Positions 44,171-52,834 of a DNA stretch of 64,000 nucleotides are shown here, in pieces. Source of the DNA: Thermoplasmatota archaeon (GTDB taxonomy: Archaea > Thermoplasmatota > B47-G6 > B47-G6B > 47-G6); contig JAPDJS010000011.1 of the NCBI GenBank assembly GCA_029258975.1, positions 1 through 64,000 on the forward strand. Reading direction: 5' to 3'. The notes beneath the pieces are model-generated. The model was not told the origin of the DNA, ran no database searches, and saw nothing but the letters and a program-made list of their open reading frames with translations. A program made the position numbers and the translations under genes. Positions within the stretch are counted from its first letter, which is position 1. The number at the start of each line of letters is the position of its first letter.

Positions 44171-45337
44171 TCACACCCTCCTAAATATTACGACTACATT
44201 CGATGCCCCAGATCCTCCCATATTGCTCATAAGTCCTATCTCAGCACCTTCTACCTGGTTATACGCCTCTCCGCGAAGCTGCTTAACAATTTCTACTGCC
44301 ATCCCAACCCCAGTAGCACCTATAGGATGTCCTTTAGCTTTCAAGCCACCATCGGTATTTACGGGTAATTTTCCGTCATAATATGTTTCCCCGTTGACAG
44401 CAGCATTTATCGCCTCTCCACGCCTATAGAAACCTAGACTTTCTAGTTGAATGACTTCTGCAATAGTAAAACAGTCATGAAGTTCTACAACGTCAACATC
44501 GTTCCTCTCTATTTTTGCTTCTTTAAAGGCTACTTCTGAAGAAGTGGCCGTTGCCTCGAGCCATGTTATATCCTTGAATCTCTCTGTAAGAGCAACATTT
44601 GTTACTGAGGCACCCGCACCTATAACTTCAACAAGACCATCACTAGAATTGTTCTTGGTATACTCTTCAGACATTAACACTACTGCCGCTGCGCCATCGC
44701 TTATGGGGGAGCAATCATACAGACCCAAGGGTTCGGCAATCATGGGTGCTTTAAAGTAATCTTCAGAGGTTATCTGCTTTGGATACTGTGCATATGGGTT
44801 CCTAGAGGCGTGATAATGGTTTTTGATAGCTATTTCTGCGAGGTCTTCTCGAGAGCCACCAAACTCGTGAAAATATGCCGTGGTCATTAGTGCAAAGTAT
44901 CCGGGGAATGTGATACCCGTCGGAAGCTCGTATATAGCATCTCCAGCAGTTGCAAGTATTTTTGTGACCACTGGTGTTTTTTGTGCCGTCATCTTTTCAA
45001 CTCCGAGTACCAAAACAACATCCGCATAACCTGCTTTTATAGCTCTGTAAGCCTCATAAAGTGCGAAGCCACCGCTTGCACATGCGTTTTCTACTCTAAC
45101 TCCCTTTATGTTCCTCTTAAGACCTAGATCGCTGTACAAAGTAGGTGCAAGATGTGTTTGTCCTTCAAACATCCCTTGAGCAAAGTTGCCAATATAAAGC
45201 TCCGTTATATCCTTCGGCGTAATACCAGCATCATCAATAGCTTTCATTGCAGCTTCAATTGCTAAGTCACGAAATGTTTTTTCAGAATGTTTTCCGAATT
45301 TTGTTATACCGATTCCCGCAATGAAGACCTTTTTCAT
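44171..45337 (-). CDS. Thiolase (acetyl-CoA acetyltransferase family, archaeal/SCPx type)
   Basis: A 388-residue thiolase. The nucleophile is C86 in VENACASGG. The second site is VELHDCFTIAEV, and GHPIGATGVG holds the general-base His. The classical C-terminal CxG cysteine is replaced (GGSGASNVV), as in archaeal and SCPx-type thiolases that act with DUF35. It can cleave a 3-oxoacyl-CoA with CoA or condense two acyl-CoA. ATG 45337 follows CGGTGA by 5 nt; frame continues upstream to 45358. The gap from the CoA-transferase is about 17 nt. Confidence 0.88.
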   Translation of the reverse strand: MKKVFIAGIGITKFGKHSEKTFRDLAIEAAMKAIDDAGITPKDITELYIGNFAQGMFEGQTHLAPTLYSDLGLKRNIKGVRVENACASGGFALYEAYRAIKAGYADVVLVLGVEKMTAQKTPVVTKILATAGDAIYELPTGITFPGYFALMTTAYFHEFGGSREDLAEIAIKNHYHASRNPYAQYPKQITSEDYFKAPMIAEPLGLYDCSPISDGAAAVVLMSEEYTKNNSSDGLVEVIGAGASVTNVALTERFKDITWLEATATSSEVAFKEAKIERNDVDVVELHDCFTIAEVIQLESLGFYRRGEAINAAVNGETYYDGKLPVNTDGGLKAKGHPIGATGVGMAVEIVKQLRGEAYNQVEGAEIGLMSNMGGSGASNVVVIFRRV

Positions 45338-45354
45338 AGGTTTCACCGTTGTTT

Positions 45355-46965
45355 TCAAGTCCTCTTGTTGTCATTAGTCTGCTGGTTAACATGTTCACTA
45401 ATAAACCTCTTTTTGAGCCCCATTAGCCCATCGGAGAAAATAAATTCGGGTATTTCCTTAGGATCTTTAATAATAGGCTCAAAATCCATCACACTTAAAA
45501 CGTCCTTTTCTATATCAACTCCAGGCGCATATTCGATGAGTTCCAAACCTTTGTCTCCTAATCTAAAAACAGCCCTTTCTGTAACATACAGAATCTCTTG
45601 ACCAAACTTCTTTGCATACTTTCCGCTAAACGTAACGTGTTGCACTTTCTTGATAAATTTCCTCTTTTTACCCTCCTTTATAATTTTTAGCTTGCCTTCT
45701 TTAATCGCAATTTCTGCTCCGACAGTCATCATGCCGCAAAACACTACTTTCCTCGCGTTTTGGCTAATATCTATGAACCCTCCTGGTCCGGGGAGTTTGG
45801 AGCCAAACTTACTCACGTTAACGTTACCTTCCTCATCTACCTCAGCCATTCCTAAAAACGCAATGTCTAAACCGCCGCCATGATAAAAGTCAAACTGGTA
45901 GGGCTGGTCTATTATGGCCCAAGGATTATACGCAGCACCAAAGCTAAGACCCCCTGCCGGAACTCCGCCTATTGTTCCAGCCTCAACAGTAAAGATTAGC
46001 TGGTCGAATATGCCCTCCTCTCCAGCTACAGCAGCAACGTATTCTGGCATGCCTATACCAACGTTAATTACGGCTCCCTTTTTAAGCTCCAATGCAGCCC
46101 TTCTTCCGATAATTTTTCTAGCGTTAAGATTTATCTTAGGAAATACTGACTCTGGTATCTTTATCTCGCCTGAATACGCTGGATTGTATTTTTCGGAGAA
46201 AGTTTGCCAATGATATTCCTCTGGAGAAACTACTATATAATCAACAAGCTGTCCTGGGATCCTCACCATTTGTGGGTGTAATGTACCAGCTTTTGCAATT
46301 CTTTGGACTTGAGCTATGACAATTCCGCCATTATTCTTTGTAAGGGTGGCTATACTTAGTGTCTCGAGTGTATCCGCTTCTTTTTCCATTGTAATGTTCC
46401 CATATATGTCGGCTGTTGTGCCGCGAATAAGTGCTACTTTTATTCTTTTGTATGGCCTAGTTCTGTAAAACAAGTACTCCTCGCCATCTATTGTTTTTAA
46501 CTCAACAAATTTCTCTTTGGATATGCTATTTAGAGCTCCCGCCGAATTTCTAGGATCCACAAAAGTTCCGAGACCTACCCTTGTAAATATCCCAGGCTTA
46601 TTTCCTGATGCTGCTCTTATAAGGTGTGAGATCACGCCCTGTGGTAATGCATATGCTTCGACCTTTTCTTCTGTTATCAACCTAGTTATCTTCGGCACAA
46701 GTCCAAAATGTGCTCCTAGGACAAACTTAATCATACCTTCGTGTCCAAAGTGATTTAATCCCTTCTCCTTACCGTCTCCCTGACCAGCTACAAAGAAAAG
46801 GTCAAGGTTTTTTGGTTCTCCTGTCTCCAAGAATCGTCTCTCGATCTCGATAACTAAAAACTCTGGAAAACCGTTTCCTACAAATCCCGAAGTAATTAGT
46901 CCCGTATTGTTCTCTATAAGCTCAGCTGCCTCTTTTGCACTAATAGTCTGAGCTCGAATACTCAT
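45355..46965 (-). CDS. Acyl-CoA:acetate/propionate CoA-transferase (fused alpha-beta, Pct/YdiF-like)
   Basis: A 536-residue family I CoA-transferase with both halves in one chain. The active-site glutamate is E328 in FTVEAGTIGG. The N-terminal GFVGNGFPEFL and the C-terminal NVGIGMPEYVA motifs mark the two subunits. It transfers CoA from a donor such as acetyl- or propionyl-CoA to an organic acid, which would activate the imported substrate for the thiolase. ATG 46965 follows AGGTG by 6 nt; a GTG at 46974 overlaps it. It is the first gene of the seven-gene operon. Confidence 0.88.
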   Translation of the reverse strand: MSIRAQTISAKEAAELIENNTGLITSGFVGNGFPEFLVIEIERRFLETGEPKNLDLFFVAGQGDGKEKGLNHFGHEGMIKFVLGAHFGLVPKITRLITEEKVEAYALPQGVISHLIRAASGNKPGIFTRVGLGTFVDPRNSAGALNSISKEKFVELKTIDGEEYLFYRTRPYKRIKVALIRGTTADIYGNITMEKEADTLETLSIATLTKNNGGIVIAQVQRIAKAGTLHPQMVRIPGQLVDYIVVSPEEYHWQTFSEKYNPAYSGEIKIPESVFPKINLNARKIIGRRAALELKKGAVINVGIGMPEYVAAVAGEEGIFDQLIFTVEAGTIGGVPAGGLSFGAAYNPWAIIDQPYQFDFYHGGGLDIAFLGMAEVDEEGNVNVSKFGSKLPGPGGFIDISQNARKVVFCGMMTVGAEIAIKEGKLKIIKEGKKRKFIKKVQHVTFSGKYAKKFGQEILYVTERAVFRLGDKGLELIEYAPGVDIEKDVLSVMDFEPIIKDPKEIPEFIFSDGLMGLKKRFISEHVNQQTNDNKRT

Positions 46966-46989
46966 CAAATACACCTAAGTTTAACTTAT

Positions 46990-47004
46990 TAAGAATAATT
47001 CTTA
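46990..47004. promoter_or_regulatory. Perfect palindrome TAAGAAT-A-ATTCTTA in the CoA-transferase promoter
   Basis: Perfect 7-bp arms, 25-40 nt before ATG 46965. It overlaps the expected TATA/initiation area and may be an operator or part of the promoter itself. Confidence 0.35.
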
Positions 47005-47015
47005 TTTCGGGTGTT

Positions 47016-47029
47016 GTTAACGTGTTAAC
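47016..47029. promoter_or_regulatory. Shared box GTTAAC-GT-GTTAAC upstream of the CoA operon
   Basis: Two GTTAAC hexamers separated by 2 nt, some 50 nt before ATG 46965 and upstream of the likely TATA box. The same box with AT in the middle occurs at 52750 between the Liv operon and a divergent hydrolase. The placement upstream of the TATA box suits an activator. Confidence 0.55.
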
Positions 47030-47127
47030 TTCAGAAATTATTAATCAATAACTGGCAAAAACAGAAGCACGTGTAAAACTTAATGACAGGCAAAAATAGT
47101 ATAAAAACAAACCAATCTAAAACATGT

Positions 47128-47901
47128 CTAATACCTTACACGTTTGGATTTTCTTTCCCTTCTATTTTTCTCCTTAATGCCATTAAAATCTTCTTTTCCA
47201 GGTGAAATTATTTCTAGTATCGATTCAATAATCTTCTTTTCAGCTTTTCTTATTGTCTTTGAAAAAGCTGCTTTTGATACATCTAAAAGCTTAGATATCG
47301 TTTCTGTATCAACTTTTTTCGGTACATCAAAGTATCCAAGCTCGTATGCCAACCTTAACACCGCCTTCTCGGTTGGAGTTAATTTGTTTTTCAAATTCTC
47401 AATTTTCCAATAATGTTCAATTCTTGGAATCATTCCAGTAAACAGTCCTGCAGACTCTATGTTTATCGACTCGTCTTGAATTATTCTGAACTCGTTCTTC
47501 TTATCCAGCTCAGAAAGAGCATGTGAAGCAAGCTCTTTATTATCAAATCCCACTCTCCAAATTTCTCTTCCACGGCTGATGTAGAAAGGACCCATGATGA
47601 ATCCATACTTTGAAATAATGCTCATGGCATTAGTGAGGCCTATTATCCCTCTAAAAATTGCTTCTGGACCTCTACGACTCAATATATTAAGATCCCTCAT
47701 ATATTTCTGGCTCTTTAGTTCAAAAATAGTATTCGTGAGCTCTTCAGGATCATTTGCAATAATTACCCCTCGCGTATCTAAACCTCTATTCTCTAATATA
47801 GACCATTGAAACACATAAATCATAGAACCTACGTCATCCGAAGTAAGAACATAAGGACAATCGTATTGTTCCATTTCAAGCACAATATATCTAATTGCCA
47901 T
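47128..47901 (-). CDS. HTH_10 (bacterioopsin-activator-like) transcription regulator
   Basis: A 257-residue protein. Its C-terminal HTH_10 domain is LTPTEKAVLRLAYELGYFDV, then KKVDTETISKLLDVSKAAFS and KTIRKAEKKII. This is the bat-type DNA-binding module with its typical G-Y-F-D-x-P turn. The N-terminal 180 residues form an effector domain without recognised motif. It sits between the CoA operon and the Liv operon and is the natural candidate to bind their shared GTTAAC box. ATG 47901 follows GGTGGAG by 4 nt. It ends in a basic tail. Confidence 0.82.
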   Translation of the reverse strand: MAIRYIVLEMEQYDCPYVLTSDDVGSMIYVFQWSILENRGLDTRGVIIANDPEELTNTIFELKSQKYMRDLNILSRRGPEAIFRGIIGLTNAMSIISKYGFIMGPFYISRGREIWRVGFDNKELASHALSELDKKNEFRIIQDESINIESAGLFTGMIPRIEHYWKIENLKNKLTPTEKAVLRLAYELGYFDVPKKVDTETISKLLDVSKAAFSKTIRKAEKKIIESILEIISPGKEDFNGIKEKNRRERKSKRVRY

Positions 47902-47994
47902 ATTGCTCCACCATTCCAACTAACCTTATTTTCTTTCAAAGAGATTATTTAACGATTACCCTCAAGAGCCTTAAAGAGTAATTTTCTTCTTTTA

Positions 47995-48702
47995 TCAAGA
48001 GCTTCTCGAAAAATATTCCTTAAGTAAAGTGCTCCTATCTTGTATTTTTTCTTTATCAATCTGTCTAATATGCCCCCACTCCATTAAATATAAAGTATCT
48101 GCTACTCTCAAAACTATGCTGGGATCTTGTTCAACTATTATCATTGGAACATTCATTTCCTTAAGTTTAAGCAAATATTCACAAATCTCATTTCTTATTG
48201 AGGGTGCTAATCCAGAGGAGGGTTCATCTAATAATAGTACTTTAGGTCTCATTACAAAAGCACGAGCTATAAGAAGCATCCTCTGTTCTCCTCCACTTAA
48301 TGTCCTCGCGAGTCTTTTTCTAAATTTTACTATTCGAGGAAATATCCTTTCTATTTCCTCGAGCACCTTCTTTGAATCCCTCTCTTTTGATGCAAGAAGT
48401 ATGTTTTCTTCCACTGTCATACTTCTAATAATACCACCTCGCTCTGGACAGTAAATAATTCCTCTTTGGGCTCTTTCAGAAGGTTCTAGCAACGTAATAT
48501 CTTCTCCATGAAATGTTATTCTTCCTTTGTCCAGTTTGATAAATCCGGCTATAGCCTCCAAAACAGTTGTTTTACCCATTCCATTAGAGCCCAGTATTCC
48601 TATAATCTCCCCTGGTGAAAGGCTAAGAGTAATGTCATACACAGGTACAACACCAGGTTTCATGAAGACCGTAACTTCATGTAGTTCGAGGATATTATCC
48701 AC
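47995..48702 (-). CDS. livF: Branched-chain-type ABC transporter ATPase LivF
   Basis: A 235-residue ABC ATPase with Walker A GSNGMGKTT, the signature LSGGEQRML and Walker B VLLLDEPSSGL, then H-loop-like EQDP. It works with LivG, LivM, LivH and the binding lipoprotein to import a hydrophobic amino acid or another small acid. GTG 48702 follows GGAGGGGAG by about 4 nt and overlaps livG by 8 nt. Confidence 0.9.
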   Translation of the reverse strand: MDNILELHEVTVFMKPGVVPVYDITLSLSPGEIIGILGSNGMGKTTVLEAIAGFIKLDKGRITFHGEDITLLEPSERAQRGIIYCPERGGIIRSMTVEENILLASKERDSKKVLEEIERIFPRIVKFRKRLARTLSGGEQRMLLIARAFVMRPKVLLLDEPSSGLAPSIRNEICEYLLKLKEMNVPMIIVEQDPSIVLRVADTLYLMEWGHIRQIDKEKIQDRSTLLKEYFSRSS

Positions 48703-49411
48703 GAAGCTCCCCTCCAATATACGCCCTTACTACTTCCTCACTTTTTATTACTTCTTTTGGACTTCCCTCAAAGATTTTTTCTCCATAACTAAGTACTAGA
48801 ACTCTATTAACCAACCCGAATAATGCACCTATCTTGTGTTCAATAATAAGAAATGTCTTTCCTTCTTCATTGAGCTTTCTAATTATGTCTTCTATTTTCT
48901 TTATTTCATCAGCGTTTAGACCAGCAAATGGTTCATCCATAAGAATGAGGTCAGAGTTCATTGAAAGTACTCTTGCTAGTTCAAGCATTTTTAAATGATA
49001 CATTGATAAAACGCTTGGGTAAAAAGACTCGTATCCTTTAAGACCAACAGTTTCGATGGCTTCTTGTGCTGATCTTAAAGCCTTCTTAGAATCGTGAGTT
49101 ACGGAATAGGCAGCGATGTATACATTGTCTAAAACGCTCATATAATAGAACGCTTGAGGCATTTGAAAAGTACGTCCAATCCCTAATCTCACTATCTTAT
49201 GGGGGCGCATTCCTGTTATATTCCTATTTCGATATTTTATTTCTCCCTTTTCAGGCTTTAGAATCCCAGATATCACGTTAAAAAGTGTCGTCTTCCCGGA
49301 ACCATTTGGTCCTATAATCCCTAATATCTCACCTTCCTCTACTTCGAAGCTAACATCTTTCAAAGCTACTAGCTCGCCAAATTTCTTCGTAACATTCTTT
49401 ACACTAAGCAT
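48695..49411 (-). CDS. livG: Branched-chain-type ABC transporter ATPase LivG, signature motif degenerate
   Basis: A 238-residue ATPase with Walker A GPNGSGKTT and Walker B LILMDEPFAGL. The ABC signature is unusual: where LivG proteins have L-P/S-Y-G-Q-Q-R, this one has LSMYHLKMLELARVL. The conserved Gly and Gln are lost, so one of the two composite ATP sites should be impaired, as in asymmetric ABC pairs. The gene overlaps livM (8 nt) and livF. ATG 49411 is preceded by GAGGGGT. Confidence 0.88.
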   Translation of the reverse strand: MLSVKNVTKKFGELVALKDVSFEVEEGEILGIIGPNGSGKTTLFNVISGILKPEKGEIKYRNRNITGMRPHKIVRLGIGRTFQMPQAFYYMSVLDNVYIAAYSVTHDSKKALRSAQEAIETVGLKGYESFYPSVLSMYHLKMLELARVLSMNSDLILMDEPFAGLNADEIKKIEDIIRKLNEEGKTFLIIEHKIGALFGLVNRVLVLSYGEKIFEGSPKEVIKSEEVVRAYIGGELRG

Positions 49412-50423
49412 TCTTACCCCTCTTCACCTTCTTCTTTAGCTCTTTTAAAATAATGCTCCCTTTATACTGTGCCGTAACCAGAAATCCATAAGGTGCTAGA
49501 AGAATTACTACAACGAGAAGTGCCATGTAAAAGATAAGACGATACGTTCCTATCAAATCCCAAAGCTTTTCGTAAAGAATCATGAGGATGTATGTAGTCA
49601 ATAACGGCCCCCAAAGTGATCCTATCCCTCCTACGACTATCATTGTTAACACTAACAAAAGGAGGCTAGCTGACATTATGTTAGAAGTTATTGGAGGAAA
49701 CATAGCCCCCATGAGAGTCCCTGCTAGTGATGCCGTAAACGCAGACAGGAGGAACGATATAAACTTAATTAATCTTGTATTAACACCTACACTTTCAGCG
49801 AGATCCTCGTTTTGTCCAATACTCCTCATGAGTTTTCCTAAGTCTGAATTTAAAAGCTTTAGAAAAACGAAATAAACTACAGCAAGTACTAAAAGTGAAA
49901 AATAATAGTAAATGGTACTTTGAACATACAATCTCGACTGCGGAGGTACTTTTAACAGATACTCAAAGAAAAGCGACCTTATGAAGAGTCCACCTTCTCC
50001 TCCGAAATAATAGGATAAAGGCTGAGTAGTTATAAGACATGTCAAAACAATAGGAAATATAAGAGAACCTATAGCGAAATAATGACCACGAACCTTAAGT
50101 GCTAGCAGATAGACAAGAAGAGAGATTAATGTGCCTCCAACTATTCCTATAAAAATGGCATAAACTAACGGTATTGAATATGTTTTAACTAAAAATCCCA
50201 TTAAATATGCTGAAAGTCCGACTGAAAAGAGAATTCCTAGATTAAGGTAAAAAGTAGTTCCAGAGAAGAAATCCAAACTAATTACAATGATAGCAACGAG
50301 ATTAATATATGCAATGGTTTTTAACCAATAATTTCCTAAAAATCTTCCCATTAAGAGAAGTATTGAAAACGTTATGACAGGATATACGATTTCTGGTTTT
50401 TTGAAGATTTCTCGAGTTTTCAC
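49404..50423 (-). CDS. livM: Branched-chain-type ABC permease LivM
   Basis: A membrane permease of 339 residues, 9-10 helices. The cytoplasmic coupling segment is MRSIGQNEDLAESVGVN, the LivM/BPD_transp_2 EAA-like loop, followed by GGIGSLWGPLL. A basic tail (LKELKKKVKRGKN) ends it. GTG 50423 follows GAGGTGAA by 6 nt, 2 nt from livH. Confidence 0.9.
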   Translation of the reverse strand: MKTREIFKKPEIVYPVITFSILLLMGRFLGNYWLKTIAYINLVAIIVISLDFFSGTTFYLNLGILFSVGLSAYLMGFLVKTYSIPLVYAIFIGIVGGTLISLLVYLLALKVRGHYFAIGSLIFPIVLTCLITTQPLSYYFGGEGGLFIRSLFFEYLLKVPPQSRLYVQSTIYYYFSLLVLAVVYFVFLKLLNSDLGKLMRSIGQNEDLAESVGVNTRLIKFISFLLSAFTASLAGTLMGAMFPPITSNIMSASLLLLVLTMIVVGGIGSLWGPLLTTYILMILYEKLWDLIGTYRLIFYMALLVVVILLAPYGFLVTAQYKGSIILKELKKKVKRGKNA

Positions 50424-50425
50424 TA

Positions 50426-51277
50426 TTATTCACCTCTTCCGAAGAGTCCATGAGGCTTAAAGACAAGAACTAATATCACTATAACTAAGGGAACAACATT
50501 CGCCAAGGAAGGGCTAAAGTAAAACGTGACAATCTGCTCCGAAACTCCGTAAATAATGGCAGATATGAATAATCCTTCTATACTCCCTATCCCCCCTAAC
50601 ACAACAATCGCAAAAGCCGTAAAGAGGTATAACCAACCCATAGAGGGGGTTATACTCCAAAGAGGAGAGAGGACAAGGGCTGTGAATCCGGCTAAGATAC
50701 CAGAAAGCATCATCGTAAAGTCGAAAGTCCTTGAAGGGTTTACCCCAAACATTTGTGCGTCCTTCCAACTTTCTGCCACAGCTCTTATGGATAACCCAAG
50801 TCTTGTTTTCCTTAGAAGGAAAATCAATATAGTGCCCACAACTGTACTAGAGCCTAAAACAACGAACCATTGTAGAGGCACTCCAGAACCAAAAATCGTG
50901 ATACTGCCTGGAACGCCAATTAATGTTCTTGGAAACTTCGTAAATCTGATTCGAATGACTTCCTCAATGATATATGCAATTGCAAGTGTCGAAATGAAAA
51001 TTGTTATAGGATTTTTGAGACTAGGTCTTATAATAAACCTCCCAATTAGTAGTGAGAGAAGTGATGTAGCAACTATTGCTAAAACGTAAGAGAGAAAGAC
51101 ATTTATCCCCAAAGACAGGAGCCAATATGCAAAATACGCAGAAAACGTATAAAGAGCGCCATAAGCCAAGTTTGGAACACGAGTAATAGAAAACGCCAGA
51201 GAGAATCCTGAAGCATATATTGCATATACGGAAGCCACTAGGACTCCATATAGTAGTGCTAGTATTATTTTCAACAT
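50426..51277 (-). CDS. livH: Branched-chain-type ABC permease LivH
   Basis: A permease of 283 residues with about eight helices. The loop IRAVAESWKDAQMFGVN and the VVLGGIGSIEGLF motif are the LivH coupling elements. ATG 51277 follows GGAGGTG by 4 nt; the longer frame to 51316 is upstream of it and overlaps the binding-protein gene. Confidence 0.9.
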   Translation of the reverse strand: MLKIILALLYGVLVASVYAIYASGFSLAFSITRVPNLAYGALYTFSAYFAYWLLSLGINVFLSYVLAIVATSLLSLLIGRFIIRPSLKNPITIFISTLAIAYIIEEVIRIRFTKFPRTLIGVPGSITIFGSGVPLQWFVVLGSSTVVGTILIFLLRKTRLGLSIRAVAESWKDAQMFGVNPSRTFDFTMMLSGILAGFTALVLSPLWSITPSMGWLYLFTAFAIVVLGGIGSIEGLFISAIIYGVSEQIVTFYFSPSLANVVPLVIVILVLVFKPHGLFGRGE

Positions 51278-51312
51278 ATACACCTCCAATAAATAAAAAT
51301 GAAAAAGAAAAA

Positions 51313-52677
51313 TCAAGGTGGAGCTAGTGGATATTCAACGGCTTCCCACACAAGTTCTTCATCTTGGATTTTAGGTAATAGTATTTTTGTACCTTCGCTT
51401 ACAGCCTTTATTGGCCATAATACTACTCTTTCGCCATTCTGCCACTGGAAGAATATCGGAGATATGTAATCAACACCGTACAAAGCACTATGTGTTTGAG
51501 GATCAAACTTGTAAACACCCGCTGCACCAACATAGGTAATGTTCTCAAGCGCACTTACTACAGCATCAGCATCAAAGGTTTCCGCAGTTTTTACAGCCTC
51601 TGCCCATACATGAACAGCATCATAAGCATACCATGCACTAAAGAGTGGCTCTAGACCATAGCGTGATTTATAAGCGTTATAGAACTCTAGGGTTTTTTCA
51701 GTAATAGGAGCTGGGAATCCCCAAGCTATGCTTATGATTCCTTGGGCAGCTCCTCCAGTATCATTATAGAACGTTTCTAGCATTGTAAATGCTCCACCAC
51801 CCACTGCTAATATTGGCAATTTTGCAGCAGCGTAGTCTCTAGCAAATGCGTAAGACTCTCCTAGAGCAAACTGATAAACTATAAGCTTTGCATTTGATGC
51901 CCTTATTTGCTCGAAAACGCTAGAAAACGACTGAATATTATATGGTACAGGAATTGAGGGATCTACCGTGACGCCCTCAATTTGTGCCCTCCACTCACCA
52001 TATTGAGCATGAGGTATGGCCCAAGGAAGATCTTCATATATCCACGCAATGGTGTCTGACTGTTTATCAAACTCAATGACATTGTTTATAAGATACATCA
52101 TAAAGTCCCAAGTACCCGCAGCTTGAGAGGTAGCATTAACGTATGCTCTGAACCAATACTTGTAGTTATCGTAGTCTTGCATAACTTTTGCATCAATGCT
52201 TGTGTCAACTGCACCATAAGAAATCACAGGAATACGATAGAGTGGTATTTGATCAATAATTGCTAATGCACAGTGAGATGCATATGGTCCAAAAACAACT
52301 ACTGCACCTTGTTCAACCAAGTAAGAATAGCCTTGTACAGCCTTGGTTGCATCCGCTTCGGTGTCATACGTGACGAGCCTCAAAGTGTATCCCAGAAGGC
52401 CTCCATTGTCATTAATTTCTTCTATTGCCATTTGCAATGCCCATTCTATTTGTTGGCCTAGAGGTATATTATAAGGAATAAGAGCACCAACAACTATTTC
52501 ACCAGCGGGCGTTGGGGTGGGTGTAGGAGTCTCGGTTGGACTCTCTGTTGGTGTTGCTGTTGGCGTCTCTGTGGGTGTAGGAGTAGGTGTTGGGCTTGGT
52601 CCTTGGCTGACACACCCTGCAACAAGGACTATAAGGAAGATAAAAAATGGTACAACGATAGGATATTTGTTCCTCAC
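51313..52677 (-). CDS. LivK-type substrate-binding lipoprotein
   Basis: A binding protein of about 454 residues anchored to the outer membrane face. The signal ends in the lipobox LVAGC, giving a lipid-modified Cys, followed by a Thr/Pro-rich tether of about 40 residues (TPTPTETPTATPTESPTE type). The Peripla_BP_6 fold follows: VGALIPYNIPLGQQIEWAL, EINDNGG, VVVFGPYASHCALAI, with the two-lobed pattern to the end. GTG 52677 follows AAAGGTGG by about 5 nt. The ligand need not be an amino acid: LivK-like proteins also bind aromatic acids, amides and urea. Confidence 0.88.
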   Translation of the reverse strand: MRNKYPIVVPFFIFLIVLVAGCVSQGPSPTPTPTPTETPTATPTESPTETPTPTPTPAGEIVVGALIPYNIPLGQQIEWALQMAIEEINDNGGLLGYTLRLVTYDTEADATKAVQGYSYLVEQGAVVVFGPYASHCALAIIDQIPLYRIPVISYGAVDTSIDAKVMQDYDNYKYWFRAYVNATSQAAGTWDFMMYLINNVIEFDKQSDTIAWIYEDLPWAIPHAQYGEWRAQIEGVTVDPSIPVPYNIQSFSSVFEQIRASNAKLIVYQFALGESYAFARDYAAAKLPILAVGGGAFTMLETFYNDTGGAAQGIISIAWGFPAPITEKTLEFYNAYKSRYGLEPLFSAWYAYDAVHVWAEAVKTAETFDADAVVSALENITYVGAAGVYKFDPQTHSALYGVDYISPIFFQWQNGERVVLWPIKAVSEGTKILLPKIQDEELVWEAVEYPLAPP

Positions 52678-52749
52678 ACTATCCACCTTTGAAACAGTTT
52701 TAAATAGTCTATTAGAGGATATTTTGTGGTTTGCTATAATACCATCTTG

Positions 52750-52763
52750 GTTAACATGTTAAC
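52750..52763. promoter_or_regulatory. Shared box GTTAAC-AT-GTTAAC between the Liv operon and a divergent hydrolase
   Basis: The same double hexamer as at 47016. It lies upstream of TATA-like elements on both sides (minus gtattatagc near 52728-52738, plus ttttatatcc near 52773), so one bound activator could serve both genes. Confidence 0.55.
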
Positions 52764-52834
52764 ATCAGAGAATTTTATATCCGGAAAACGATCATAACAT
52801 TCGAGAATCATTTTAAAGTCGGAGGACAAGCAGA

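Noticed and set aside
45384..45404. GTTAAC-AT-GTTCAC inside the end of the CoA-transferase gene as a third regulatory box
   Set aside because: One mismatch, lies in coding sequence and has no promoter next to it; probably chance.
52512..52595. Short tandem repeats as a CRISPR-like or satellite array
   Set aside because: They encode the Thr/Pro tether of the binding lipoprotein in frame and have no spacers.
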